This document shows, piece by piece, positions 44,731 to 55,711 of a stretch of 64,000 nucleotides of DNA. The notes beneath the pieces are model-generated. The model made no database searches, was not told the origin of the DNA, and worked only from the letters and a program-made list of their open reading frames with translations. The stretch comes from Corallium rubrum. Its lineage: Eukaryota; Cnidaria; Anthozoa; Scleralcyonacea; Coralliidae. The translations under genes were made by a program, and so were the position numbers. The stretch spans positions 62,001 through 126,000 of the forward strand of contig OZ036006.1 of NCBI GenBank assembly GCA_964035015.1. Reading direction: 5' to 3'. The stretch's first letter is position 1. Every line of letters begins with the position of its first letter.

Positions 44731-45144
44731 TACTGTACTGTACTGCACTGCACTGCACTGCACTGCACTGCACGGCACGGCACGGCACGGCACGGCACGG
44801 CACGGCACGGCACGGCACGGCACGGCACGGCACGGCACTGCACTGCACTGCACTGCACTGCACTGCACTGCACTGCACTGCACTGCACTGCACTGTACTG
44901 TACTGTACTGTACTGTACTGTACTGTACTGTATTGTATTGTATTGTACCGCGCCGCCCCGCCCCGCCCGGCCCCGCACCGCACCGCACCGTACTGTACTG
45001 TACTGTACTGTACTGTACTGTACTGTACTGTACTGTACTGTACTGTACTGTACTGTACTGTACTGTACTGTACTGTACTGTACTGTACTGTACTGTACTG
45101 TACTGTACTGTACTGTACTGTACTGTACTGTACTGTACTGTACT
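44731..45144. repeat. Layered pentamer microsatellite
   Basis: A 5-bp period throughout but in blocks: TACTG, then CACTG, CACGG, CACTG, TACTG, TATTG, a C-rich irregular patch, CACCG, and a long final TACTG block. The mirrored order around CACGG suggests growth from the inside. Overlapping ORFs in several frames are artefacts. Confidence 0.96.
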
Positions 45145-45222
45145 CATGCTCATATAGATGACTATGTTATATCTATATATCTATGAATAATCTATACTCA
45201 AATTGCATTTTTCAATAATTAG

Positions 45223-45309
45223 GATATGGCCAATGATGGACATGAAGTACCTGACTTTTACGACATAGCAGACAACTCTCCTGATGATGGCAATATAGGT
45301 ACTGTACAG
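45223..45309 (+). CDS. Candidate internal exon DMANDGHEVPDFYD
   Basis: 87 nt, 29 codons, phase 0 at both ends. Acceptor TTTTTCAATAATTAG, donor after TACAG with GTATAT. Codon use is protein-like and the product is very acidic (PDFYDIADNSPDDG). It can join the exons at 43032 and 52769 without a frame change. Confidence 0.42.
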
Positions 45310-46171
45310 GTATATTATAGTTTGGCTAATAAACTCAAGTTTTGTATAGAAAAAGTTTAGAAAACAGCCAAAACAAAACAAAACAAAATTTACAACATTA
45401 TTTGAAATAACCACTTGTAAAAAGTTGCACAAATGTTGTCACTTTTCTACACTTGAGATCCTCATGTGCATAAAATTATATATGGTTGGCCCTGAACTGA
45501 GCTTTTATTAAGGTGAAAACGTTTTTGCAACTTTTTACGAATGCATAATAATAATAATAAATAATAACACTTTATTTAACCAGGGTAACTAGAATTACAA
45601 GCGTAATTTTCATCTAGGCCCTAAAACAAGATTAAAATAATTAGAGTTTTACTATTTACACGTCTATCATACATTAATACATTCAATTATTACATATGGT
45701 TATGCATATGGTTTAATTATGGTTTTATTCCATATACATTCAATTATGCATATGGTTTAATTTCAGATGTTGATGTTGATTTTGTTTGTTTTATAAACAC
45801 ACATCCCCTAATGTTTTAATTGCCTGTTTTAGCTTGTACCAAACGTGAATAAGTTTTAAGTACAGTTCTTGTTTTCTAGATCCCCTTTTTATAGAGAAGA
45901 TGCTGGGCGAGGTACAGACCCCAATGGGCACTAACTCAGAAAGTAACGGAGACCGCTACCTTGGGAACTTTACGGTATTATTATATATTTCTTGTACTGA
46001 CTATACTTTACCAGTTTTTAGTTTGGCTTTTTTCAGTATGCGAGAGCCATTTTATAAACATGTATTTGGTATATTAAAAGTAGTGTGCTGCTTAGGCAGT
46101 GTTGAAACAACAATCGAAATATGGTATAGTAGGTTAATACTGCCGAAACGGAGAACGTAAGTGGTCTAACG

Positions 46172-46195
46172 TTTCGAGCGAAGGCCCTTCGTCAG
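46172..46195 (-). ncRNA. Hammerhead-like core, copy 2
   Basis: Minus strand CTGACGA, stem II GGGC/GCTC closed by CTTC, and GAAA, followed by ACGT...ACGT as a possible stem III. Penelope terminal repeats in animals are known to carry hammerhead ribozymes. The matching place in the right terminal repeat lacks the core entirely. Confidence 0.42.
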
Positions 46196-46439
46196 AGAGA
46201 AACGTAAAGAGTAAAACAAACAACGAGCTTATATACGCGAGATAATCACGTGATAAAAATTAGCCAATCGGATAAAGGTAACCAAGACAAACTAATAATG
46301 AGATTCAAAAGAATAAGCCAATCAGAGCAAAGTAACAATAACAAATAAATAATGAGATGCGAAAGCCATTTGCTATTCTCACCATCGATAAGTTAAAAAA
46401 GGAGAGTAAAAAATAGAGAGTAAAGAATGGAGAAGTAAA

Positions 46440-46997
46440 GTGAAAACACTGTTTATGTCTGCCCTTGCTAATACAAAAACAACATCTTCAGAAGTGTTAA
46501 ATAAAAGAAAAACGTTCGTTGAGTCCATGAGGATGAATGCTTCCTTTAAGTCCCTTTACACTGTTTTTCCTGATCGTGATGGTCTTGAAGCTCTGAAGTT
46601 TTTCTTCAACAAACGCACCATTTTAGAACCTTCCACTTCTACATTACTTCGCTTGGCAGAACTTGTACTCACCCTCAAAAATTTTTCTTTTGATGGTGAA
46701 CATTACCAACAAATAAGTGGAGTTGCTATGGGTTCCAAAATGGGCCCTAGTTACGCAAACTTATTTGTTGGTTATGTTGAAAAACAAATCTTCGAACAAT
46801 ATACTGGACCACTTCCTGATTTCTTCGGGAGGTACATAGATGACTGTTTAGGAACAGCATCATGCCCACGTGTGAATTTAGAGAAATTTATCAATTATGT
46901 CAATGATTTCCATCCAGCACTCAAATTCACATGGGAAATCAGTGAAACCAGTGTGTCATTCCTTGATGTTTTGGTGTCGATTAGTGGTAATGCTTAG
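46440..46997 (+). pseudogene. Penelope reverse transcriptase, partial
   Basis: The RT motifs visible are GVAMGSKMGPSYANLF and the catalytic YIDDC, with HPALKFTWE and VSFLDVLVSI downstream. The first ~25 codons belong to the inverted terminal repeat rather than to RT. The frame stops at 46995-46997, and homology continues in another frame from about 47000, so this copy is inactive. Confidence 0.87.
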
Positions 46998-47029
46998 ACT
47001 CCGCTATTCATAAAGCTTCCAGTATTCCC

Positions 47030-47693
47030 AGTCCGGACACTTTAAAACAACCTTCGGAAAGACTTTCTGATAATAAAACTCCACTAGTTCTCACATTTCA
47101 TCCTTTCAACTATAAAGTTAAGGATATCATTAGCCGCAATTTTCACATCTTAAAGAATGACCCTGAAACATCTGCCATTTTCACTGATAACCCTTTGATC
47201 TCTTTTCGACGCAATAAAAACATTCGGGATAGTTTAGTACGCAGTGCCCTTAGAGAAAATCTACAGGCACCTGTGGGTACTACTTCTTGTTCTCGCACAC
47301 GATGCTACACATGTTCGTTTCTTGACCCTGCCACATTAATTTCGGGACCCAAATCTAATTTCACCATTCGGCATAATTTCACATGCACCTCTTCCAACCT
47401 CATTTACTGCATTTCTTGCAGTAAATGCTGCATGCTCTACATTGGTGAAACTGGCAGACATTTATCTAACAGGTTTGCTGAACATCTTCGTTCTGTGAGG
47501 AACAACGATGTTGACATGCAAGCCTGTTGCCCGACATTTTAATAATGTCAACCATCATATTTCTGACATGAAAGTTTGTGCTATCTCACCCATTTCCGGT
47601 GGTAATCATAGCCGCAAACGACAGGAAAAGCGTCTCATTTTCAAAATTGGAACCATTCATCCTCATGGACTCAACGAACGTTTTTCTTTTATT
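47030..47693 (+). pseudogene. Penelope C-terminal region with GIY-YIG endonuclease
   Basis: It contains LTFHPFNYKVKDII and FRRNKNIRDSLVRSAL, typical of the RT-to-endonuclease linker. A Cys-rich stretch follows (CSRTRCYTC, CTSSNLIYCISCSKC), then the endonuclease LYIGETGRHLSNRFAEHL. A one-base frame change near 47515 separates this from ARHFNNVNHH and the end PHGLNERFSF. The family nicks target DNA during integration. Confidence 0.85.
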
Positions 47694-48161
47694 TAACACT
47701 TCTGAAGATGCTGTTTTCGTATTAGCAAGGGCAGACATAAACAGTGTTTTCACTTTACTTCTCCATTCTTTACTCTCTATTTTTTACTCTCCTTTTTTTA
47801 CTCATCGATGGTGAGAATATAGCAAATGGCTTTCGCATCTCAATATTTATTTGTTATTGTTACTCTGCTCTGATTGGCTTATTCTTTAGAATCTCATTAT
47901 TAGTTTGTCTTGGTTACCTTTATCTGAGTGGCTAATTTTTATCACGTGATTATCTCGCGTATATAAGCTCGTTGTTTGTTCTACTCTTTACGTTTAGACC
48001 ACTTATGTTCTCTGTTTCAGCAGTATTAACCTACTATACCATATTTCGATTGTTATTTGGTATATTTATGGATATGTTTAAAACATATGAACAGCAGTCT
48101 TTTATCAATTTTAAATATTCAATATGTCAATCTTTTACAAAAAAGTCTAATAGATAAGCTG

Positions 48162-48164
<3 letters not shown>

Positions 48165-48217
<53 letters not shown>
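48165..48217. repeat. (AT)n microsatellite
   Basis: About 26 AT units directly after the Penelope element and its flank. Confidence 0.95.
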
Positions 48218-48220
<3 letters not shown>

Positions 48221-51200
48221 GTCTATAGGCCAATATAAAGAATTGTATAGGTTGAATTTTCTATAGGCAGTTGGAATATTTCTTATAGGCGACTACTGTA
48301 TAGGAGTACAACCCTATATGCAAATATAGGCAATCCACGTATTCAGATCTCTGTTGGCATTGGGGTTTTTTATTAGGCAATTGAGATGCCAACAGTCCCT
48401 TGTAGATGCCAACACTACAATTAACAGGCCCTGTTTACATGAAGCGGATTGAGTGTTCAAGTTAAATCTCCCATGTTGCTTCTCCTTGTTGTGTTTACAT
48501 GAAGTTTAAGATTGAAAGTTTTCGATCTGATCGAAACGCAGTGGAGTGGATTGACTTGAGATTCCAGCAAGGATCGACTTGAATGTTTCCAATCTGATCC
48601 ATGTAAACACGATTTGACTTAAAAATTACTTGATACGAATGACTGAAGTTGATGCGTGTTATGCTAAAGGGCAAACATCGAAGGAAGCACAGAAAATAGT
48701 GTTCCAAAACCGAAAACAAGGTTCCAACTAGATTGCATTCTCCAAAATTGCTACGCCAGTAAACTTTTACCAAATGGGTCGTTTCTGAAGCTGTTGAAAA
48801 CATTTGCAATACGTGTTTTATCAGATCTAAAACACTACTGCATGCTCAAGTTTATATATCTACTTAATACTCTCATGAAATGGATTTATTATAATTATTT
48901 ATTAAATATTTTATTCATTTAATAGATGATTAACCTCTTAAGGGTAAATTATGAGGTGGAAACACAAAGATGGTCTACTGTTCACAAATCTGTTAGCCAA
49001 TAACAAAAAGTTTATGTTTATAAGTACTTTCGAATTTCCCCAAACTTATTCGAGTTTTTTCATTAGGTTATATATACCCAGGGTGTTCATTTACTATTTA
49101 TTTTATGAAATAAAACTAAGAAATATGCCAAGACGTCACAACCGTGTTTGCATAGCCTGGTATAAACACGGTAACTGACCAATTATATAGCGTGCGTAAT
49201 AACAGTCGCCTATTTTACTAGAAATACATAAACGCAACAACCCCTCGCCCGCTTTAAATTACATGCGCTTTTGTAACACCCCACTCCACCTCCAATTTCT
49301 GGTTTTTGTTGATTAATAACACACGGAAAACAAGCCAGAAAATCAATTTTAGCAAAGTTCATCTGTAGTCATGTATTGACACACCGAAAGGACATTGACA
49401 GTCAAAATTAAAAAAACAAACAACGCGATGAACCAAATAAATTTTCATTCAAAAATAGATATAAATAGTGGCCATGCAAGAAAAGACACAATGCCAACGT
49501 CCTGGTGTCCAACGACAAATCTGGACAAGATATTATTTATATTAATTTTCATTTTCAAGATTTCTTCCGTTTTAACTCAGCGAAACTGGTAAATACGAAT
49601 CTCCTACCGTTTAACTTTCTTCTGCTTTTGTCAATTCAGTCTACCCTTTTCGGATTGTTTTTCTCGTTTGCGGTTTCTTTAACTATCTTCGTTGTTGATA
49701 AATAAATATGACAAGGCATCATTCAGTTTTTTTCGTGATCGAAAAAGCCGTTTGTTTCAAAGTTTATTCATCCTTCTGGCTCGAGTTAAGTAGAATATAC
49801 CAGAGCAGAATTCTTTACTAGCTTTGAACAGCTTCAGGTCACATCCTTGTTCTTTCAGTTACACTTGGTCGGCATAGTTTTCGGTCTTTATCGTAATTTT
49901 TAGGCTTTTTTCAGTGGTTTAAGCCGTATTTATTGTCGTCTCTTCTCGCTGTTACATCTCTTCTTAGCCTTTCTTTGGTCTTTTTCCTTTGTAATATTAA
50001 TGTCCATTTTAGCTGAAACCATTTTTTTTCTGGCACAGAATAGAGATTAACCAGAAGTCCGACTCGCCCAATGCTGGCCTCGCGATCCCGGAGGCATTTT
50101 GAACGTTACCAGAAATTTAGGTATTTGTGCCGCTTCTCTCTGTCAGCGGCTATATTCGCCTAATATATAATTATGTATTCTAGAATATCTAATGAGTGTG
50201 ATTCTACTGTATTCTAGTGTTTCTCATTATTCAGGTTATTGAGTTCTTTAGAATTCGCCTAAATCGTGCATGTATAAATATATAAACAACCTGTAAACGA
50301 CGATAAGGACTGTAAAATCAAGCAAGTTCAAACGCTTTTGGAAGAACTATGCTATAGAGACAAATGAGGACCTTTATGTGCTCCCAAAGTAGACTGACTC
50401 ATGACGAATGCAACGCGAGTTGGGCACTTCGCATCGCCCGTAACGTTGGTCAATTTGGCCAATTTCTAGAACCTGTTTGCAAAGATTACTATGGCCAACA
50501 CTATGGATAGTGGCGCTTTCAGTGCAAAAAAATAAGACGAGCTAGGGAAGTACTTTGTCGTCGAAGTAAGCAAATGTTTTTTTTAGTTATAACTGTTCCT
50601 TAGTCGATGCTGAAGTCAAATGGAGTCGGGCAAAGAAGAAATATGTCACCGTTTAAGCAAAATTTGAATTATTATGTGCTCTCCTTATTATTTACTGTTG
50701 AAAATCGCCATTATTATGCTCCTTAATACGCACGCGCGCCACCATCTTGTCCCAAATTTCTGGTAATGAAATGGTAATGCCCGCGAGAAATTAGCCCTCT
50801 CGACTTTGCGAGCCTCGGGCTCCTGTATTCAATTACTCCTGGGCGTGACCTTTTAATTAACTTCAGATTGTTATCTATATATATATATATAAATAATATT
50901 TAGTTAAGTAACTAAACTTCAGACGCAGATACTACGGTTAAAATTCCGTGGCAAAAAAGTCCTGCACTCACGAAGCTGGGTTTTACATTTCTCGATCATG
51001 CCGACACATTGTTTATAGAAAAACATGGCTAAAATTTTCGGAACTACGCATTGTTGAAATACATCGGGTACGTATGTTGTTAGAAATTTTATAAGCTTTG
51101 ATTCGGTATATAGTTCAAATTTTAGTGTTACCTGTAACTTTTTAAAATGTTCAAAACACCATTCTACGCCATTTTACGTCATTCATGATCTATGTTCTCT

Positions 51201-51266
51201 TATAAATGCACGGAGTCCAGCCAATCAGAGCGTGCGTAGAGGACACCTTATTTTATTTATATATAT
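48218..51266. other. Long non-coding stretch
   Basis: A diverged element with TTTACATGAAG and ATCCATGTAAACAC ends lies at about 48430-48620. The remainder is AT-rich and carries only short, unconvincing ORFs. It would be intron if the tentative gene with exons at 45223 and 52769 is real. Confidence 0.5.
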
Positions 51267-51600
51267 ATATGTATAGGTTATCACATGAGGGACGGGGTGA
51301 TATCAGTTTTATCGCTTGAGGGACGATATTGTTATTGTCACGAGTGAGCGCAGCGAACGAGGGACAATTACGATATCGTCCTGAAAGCGATAAAACTGAT
51401 ATACCGAGTCACGAATGTGATAACCTATTTATCACATATGTTCTAGTCGAGTGAAATGCCCAATATTACTTATTTATCACATACTTGTGCCGGGCTCCCA
51501 ACGCAGGACAGCCGGATATATGACGGGACAGATACGGTACTGCGGGAGATATCGTTTTTATGTCCCGCTGTTATCACCCTGATAAAGGCACAAGTATGTG

Positions 51601-51665
<65 letters not shown>

Positions 51666-51670
51666 GTAAT

Positions 51671-51769
51671 GTTTACAACACGAGCGGCCGTGTTGTATTG
51701 AATATACAATCACGAGCCGAAGGCGAGTGATTGTATATTCAATACAACAAGGACGCGAGTGTTGTAAAC
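51671..51769. repeat. Hairpin MITE at the palindrome centre
   Basis: GTTTACAACAC pairs with GTGTTGTAAAC and TTGTATTGAATATACAATCA with TGATTGTATATTCAATACAA. The apex is CGAGCCGAAGGCGAG. Confidence 0.85.
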
Positions 51770-51814
51770 AACTTGTGAAATGAATGAATAGTAAAAATCC
51801 CTTTGGGATATTGA

Positions 51815-51891
51815 GATGCTAATTAGTTACAAGCACTAGTGGTTGTATCAGAAGAGTATACATCCACTAGTGGTTGTAACTAATTAGCATC
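51815..51891. repeat. Second hairpin at the palindrome centre
   Basis: GATGCTAATTAGTTACAA pairs with TTGTAACTAATTAGCATC, and inner CACTAGTG units also pair. Arms are about 30 bp. Confidence 0.85.
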
Positions 51892-51987
51892 AGTGGTTTT
51901 AGTTTGTATGGGGTTTACAGGGGTAACATGTGACGTAATTTCTTAAATTGGATTGGCTGCAAAACTTATGAATTAGTAATGAATTTC

Positions 51988-52058
<71 letters not shown>

Positions 52059-52355
52059 CTTGTGCCGTTATCAGGGTGATAACAGCGGGACATAAAAACG
52101 ATATGTCCCGCTGTACCGTATCTGTCCCGTCATATATCCCGCTGTCCTGCGTTGGGAGCTAAAACACGATACAGGCACAAGTATATGTGATAAATAGGTT
52201 ATCACATTCGTGACTCGGTATATCAGTTTTATCGCCTTCAGGACGATATCGTAATTGTCCCTCGTTCGCTGCGCTCACTCGTGACAATAACAATATCGTC
52301 CCTCAAGCGATAAAACTGATATCACCCCGTCCCTCATGTGATAACCTATACATAC

Positions 52356-52426
<71 letters not shown>

Positions 52427-52460
52427 CTCGCGTGTAATTTCGCATGTAAATGTGTCCATG

Positions 52461-53596
52461 CACGCATGCCGAGTCTAGCACCCTCACCGGGCCTTCGGCC
52501 TTACGCCCGGGCTCGAGGATAAGTAAAGGTTAGTTTATACCAAGATGGAGTAAACTAAGCTATTTAGCTTATTCACGATACAGATGATTTTTGATTGTTT
52601 TTTTAATATATTCGTCGTTATTTAAAAAAATAATGGTATTCTAAACATAGTTTTAAAGCGATATATAGTAGGTCATTTAATATGCAAGGTAAATAACCTA
52701 TATCTTAACCGCGGCACTTCAGTAATGTAAGATATTGCTGCTTTTTAAATATTTTTGTTCATTTTTAGGAGCCACCACAACAATGTCCAGACACAGAAGA
52801 CTACATAAGCTTTTCTTCCTTGGAAACGGTAAGGAGAGTTATGCGAATTATTTTAGTCTGTTAAACTGTTGTTCTCAAAGTCATTCGCACCTTGAAGCCT
52901 GAAGACGAGTCTTTAGTAATTTATTCTACAATCATTGACAAAATTAGTTGAAACGACTTAAGCGAATGACGCCATGTTAATTGCCAAGCCTATTTTTACA
53001 TGAATTGCTATCCCCCAGCTCCCCCTTTCAATGTTGTTTCTCTGAACGTTTAATTGAAGCGGAAGGCGAGTCTTTAGTATTTTATTTTTCCTAACGCCAG
53101 ACGATTTTATTCAGCACAGGGAAAGGTCCAGGCCTCAAAGTGTTAACCACCCATGAGCTAATAGCCGGCAATCAGAAAAGAATATTTGGTTTGTGCTTTG
53201 AGAGTTTTTCGCCAGGTTCTCCTGTTTTCCTCCCTCCGTAAAATCAACACCTATACATCTTAGCTGTGATCCATGGTCTGAACTGTGTCGCATGGCGGCT
53301 GCCTTGAGCGCTTTTAATGGAGAGCTTAAGGATATTAGGCGTTTTTGAGACACTTATGGTGACCGGAAGAACAGGAATACAATACAGAACTACTGAACCG
53401 CGTATTCTTTGAAAAGACTTTTTTACCCAAAACAAAGGCTATGAATAATCACATATCTAAACTGTTAGCTCATAAGCTTAAATTTCATCTTTATATAAAA
53501 ATACAGATCCTTTATTTTATATTGTCCCCGAGCCGCGCGACGGGCCGAAGGCCCGGAGCCCGGTGAGGGTGCTAATCTCGACACGCGTGGAGTCCA
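52461..53596. repeat. 1.1 kb segment flanked by GC-rich inverted repeats
   Basis: TAGCACCCTCACCGGGC with GGCCTTCGGCC at the left is matched in reverse by GGGCCGAAGGCCC and GCCCGGTGAGGGTGCTA at 53540-53575. ACGCATG / ACGCGTG pieces lie outside. This may be one TIR element or two inverted MITE copies. The candidate exon at 52769 lies within it, which favours two separate copies. Confidence 0.65.
52769..52828 (+). CDS. Candidate internal exon EPPQQCPDTEDYIS
   Basis: 60 nt, phase 0 at both ends. Strong acceptor TTTTTGTTCATTTTTAG and donor GTAAGG. It encodes EPPQQCPDTEDYISFSSLET, acidic like the candidate exon at 45223. No further exon was confirmed downstream. Confidence 0.42.
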
Positions 53597-53599
53597 TTT

Positions 53600-54849
53600 T
53601 ACACGCGTGTAGAAAAAGCGAGGGGGACGAAATCTGGGAAATAGTTTATTTGTTTATTTATTTATATATATGTTTGGTACGGTGTCACGCGGTAAGAATA
53701 GTTGGACACTGGTGACTAGCGACGAAGAAAACTAATAAATCTGTCCGCATTTCGGCTTTCGTTTAACGAAATGGAGCCTGTTCTACTTAAATAATAAAAG
53801 AGAACAACGAAGAAAAGGATACAAACAGCCGTTTTAATATATCGTGAAGCGAAAGCAGAGAACCTGAAGAAACCAGACGCCGTATGGTAAACAAAATTCG
53901 ATCTGAATTGCATTGGTTGTGGTCACTCAGTGGTCAAATCATTTTAAAGTTATAAACGGTAGGATTCTTGTTGTCTTAATAACCTAAACAATATACAGCT
54001 TCACGTTTTCGTGCTTTCCCTTTGCTCGTCCAAACCATAAGTCAGCTTAACTAAAGCTAACTTAAAACACTTCCTTTATAAGCTTATGTTGATGTTATTC
54101 GTTGACTTTGCATGGGCTTTGGCGATTTTTTTTGTTGTATTTCCAAATTTTCGACTGAAACGTGGTCTGTTTAATACTTCTTTCTGGGATCCGATTCTAC
54201 TGAATAGTTTTTATCTCAGACTCTATTATAAATGTAATTTTGAGCTGTTAACTTTTAATTCTGCCTTTACAAAACATGTATAGGCTACATAGCCACATAG
54301 GGAAGCCATAAGCCATTTAAGTGCTTGCTAAAAATAATCCCTTTTGAATCCTCCTATAAAAACAATATATTTTTTACAACCAGATCTAAATTTTGCTTTG
54401 ATATGTTCAACTTTCATGAAATCAGTTAGTCATCCTCCCCATAAATTCTATAATTATCTCGAGGATTATCATTTGCTTTAAAATCTGTTTGTTTTTATAT
54501 TGGTTGTATATCAGGAGTGCTTATTTTAAATCAGGGTGGGTGGGTGGATGGGTGGGGGGTGTTTCAAAAAACCATTTAATAAAAGTGGGCGAGGGGTTGT
54601 TGCATTCATGTATTTCTAGTAATGTAATGAAATTATCCCCTTTAAAATACAAGTTTCAGTCTACTTTAAAAGTATGTCTCATCGTAGTAAAACAACGATG
54701 ACAGGCCTCAACGTTCTAGAAGTTCCCGTAGTCTCAAGAACGTGAAAATGCTCTCAATGACGTCTTGTGCAGAACGACGACGGCGTTCACCATGCTCTTG
54801 GAATTTTAAATTGCTCATTATCATTGTTTTGAATGAAAAATGCTATTGA
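53600..54849. other. Non-coding stretch, no gene seen
   Basis: AT-rich sequence with a short GGGTGGGTGGATGGGTGGGG patch near 54535. ORFs are short and unconvincing. Confidence 0.5.
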
Positions 54850-54857
54850 ATCAAAAC

Positions 54858-55552
54858 CAGGGATTATTTTAAGGAATTGTTATCACTGCACAGAGAGCTG
54901 AAAAAGGCATAAAATCTAACTTCAGTAGCACGCTAAACAGCGATAGAGCACTGAGTAGCTCGGTAGCTCGTCAGTAATCAACTAGTCATACTGTCATAGT
55001 ATACATATAGACCCTCCTTTTCCCAATTTTTAATGATTTAATCCCTTTCGCACAGCATACATTCGCATTTTCAAAATAACAATGGTCAAACAGTAGCACA
55101 CGGGCACAGACGCATCGACCTGAGAGAAGCCTCAAGCATGTTATGTGGGGTTGGCTGGTTGGCACCGTTGGGTAGTCTGGCTAAATAGTAAGAACATTAG
55201 CGTTCTGTTTATTATGGCGGTAAGGCCTGCTATAGTAGCTATACTCATGTATCTTGAAAGTTGAAATTAAGGGCATAAGGCTGTTTGTGTACGGTTAGTG
55301 GTCCAGGGTCCTTTAACTTATCGTCTTATTTGTGTATTTGCTAATTTAAATATTGATATTAAATAGTATATGTTGGAATGTAGTATGTAATGTGCCTTTG
55401 AGCATAATTTCTGTTGCGATCCTTTCACGAATAAAACTCATTCTTAAATATTAAAGACAAATTTATCACTGCACAAAATTTCGCTTATCACCGCACAAAT
55501 CTCATTTATCACTGCACAAATTGGTTATCACTGCACCTTAAAATAATCCCTG
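54858..55552. mobile_element. 695-bp hAT-like element
   Basis: The ends CAGGGATTATTTTAAGG and CCTTAAAATAATCCCTG are exact inverses. The flanking octamers ATCAAAAC and ATTAAAAC differ by one base. Four to five subterminal copies of a TTATCACTGCACA-type motif lie just inside the ends, as in hAT transposase binding regions. No transposase is encoded. Confidence 0.87.
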
Positions 55553-55711
55553 ATTAAAACGCCGTCCGTGGCTGTAAAATGTCTGTTGCTCTCTAATATG
55601 CTTCGACACGGCCACGTTGATTTGCGTCCTTCGTAATTCAGCCGCTGGCTGAACATAGATATGGGAGCTATAGACTGCGGACTCACAACAGGATCACTGT
55701 TTCGATGGTGT

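Larger units (their letters stand above)
46085..48050 (+). mobile_element. Truncated Penelope-like retroelement with inverted terminal repeats
   Basis: The left flank (about 46085-46520) and right flank (about 47676-48050) are inverted copies: GTTTATGTCTGCCCTTGCTA against TAGCAAGGGCAGACATAAAC, and ATAATCACGTGAT against ATCACGTGATTAT. Between them lie an RT fragment and a GIY-YIG region. Inverted, partial terminal repeats plus RT and GIY-YIG are diagnostic of Penelope-like elements. The RT N terminus is missing and frames are broken. Confidence 0.87.
51271..52352. repeat. 1.1 kb palindrome with (TA)n and nested hairpins at its centre
   Basis: The left arm, 51271-51606 (GGTTATCACATGAGGGACGG, CACGAGTGAGCGCAGCGAAC), and right arm, 52054-52352, are inverted copies. 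The left arm also holds a SINE tail scrap (TCGAGTGAAATGCCCAATAT). (TA)n blocks at 51605-51663 and 51992-52054 border a 329-bp centre containing two further hairpins. A third (TA)n follows at 52360-52424. Confidence 0.87.

Noticed and set aside
44622..45186. Several long ORFs in both strands (CTVLYC / VQYSTVQYS repeats)
   Set aside because: A 5-bp microsatellite without stop codons is open in most frames; there is no protein-like composition.
45880..45977. Additional exon of the plus-strand gene (PLFIEKMLGEVQ)
   Set aside because: The acceptor is good but the only open frame needs phase 1 input, which does not fit the phase-0 exon at 45223; kept out of the model.
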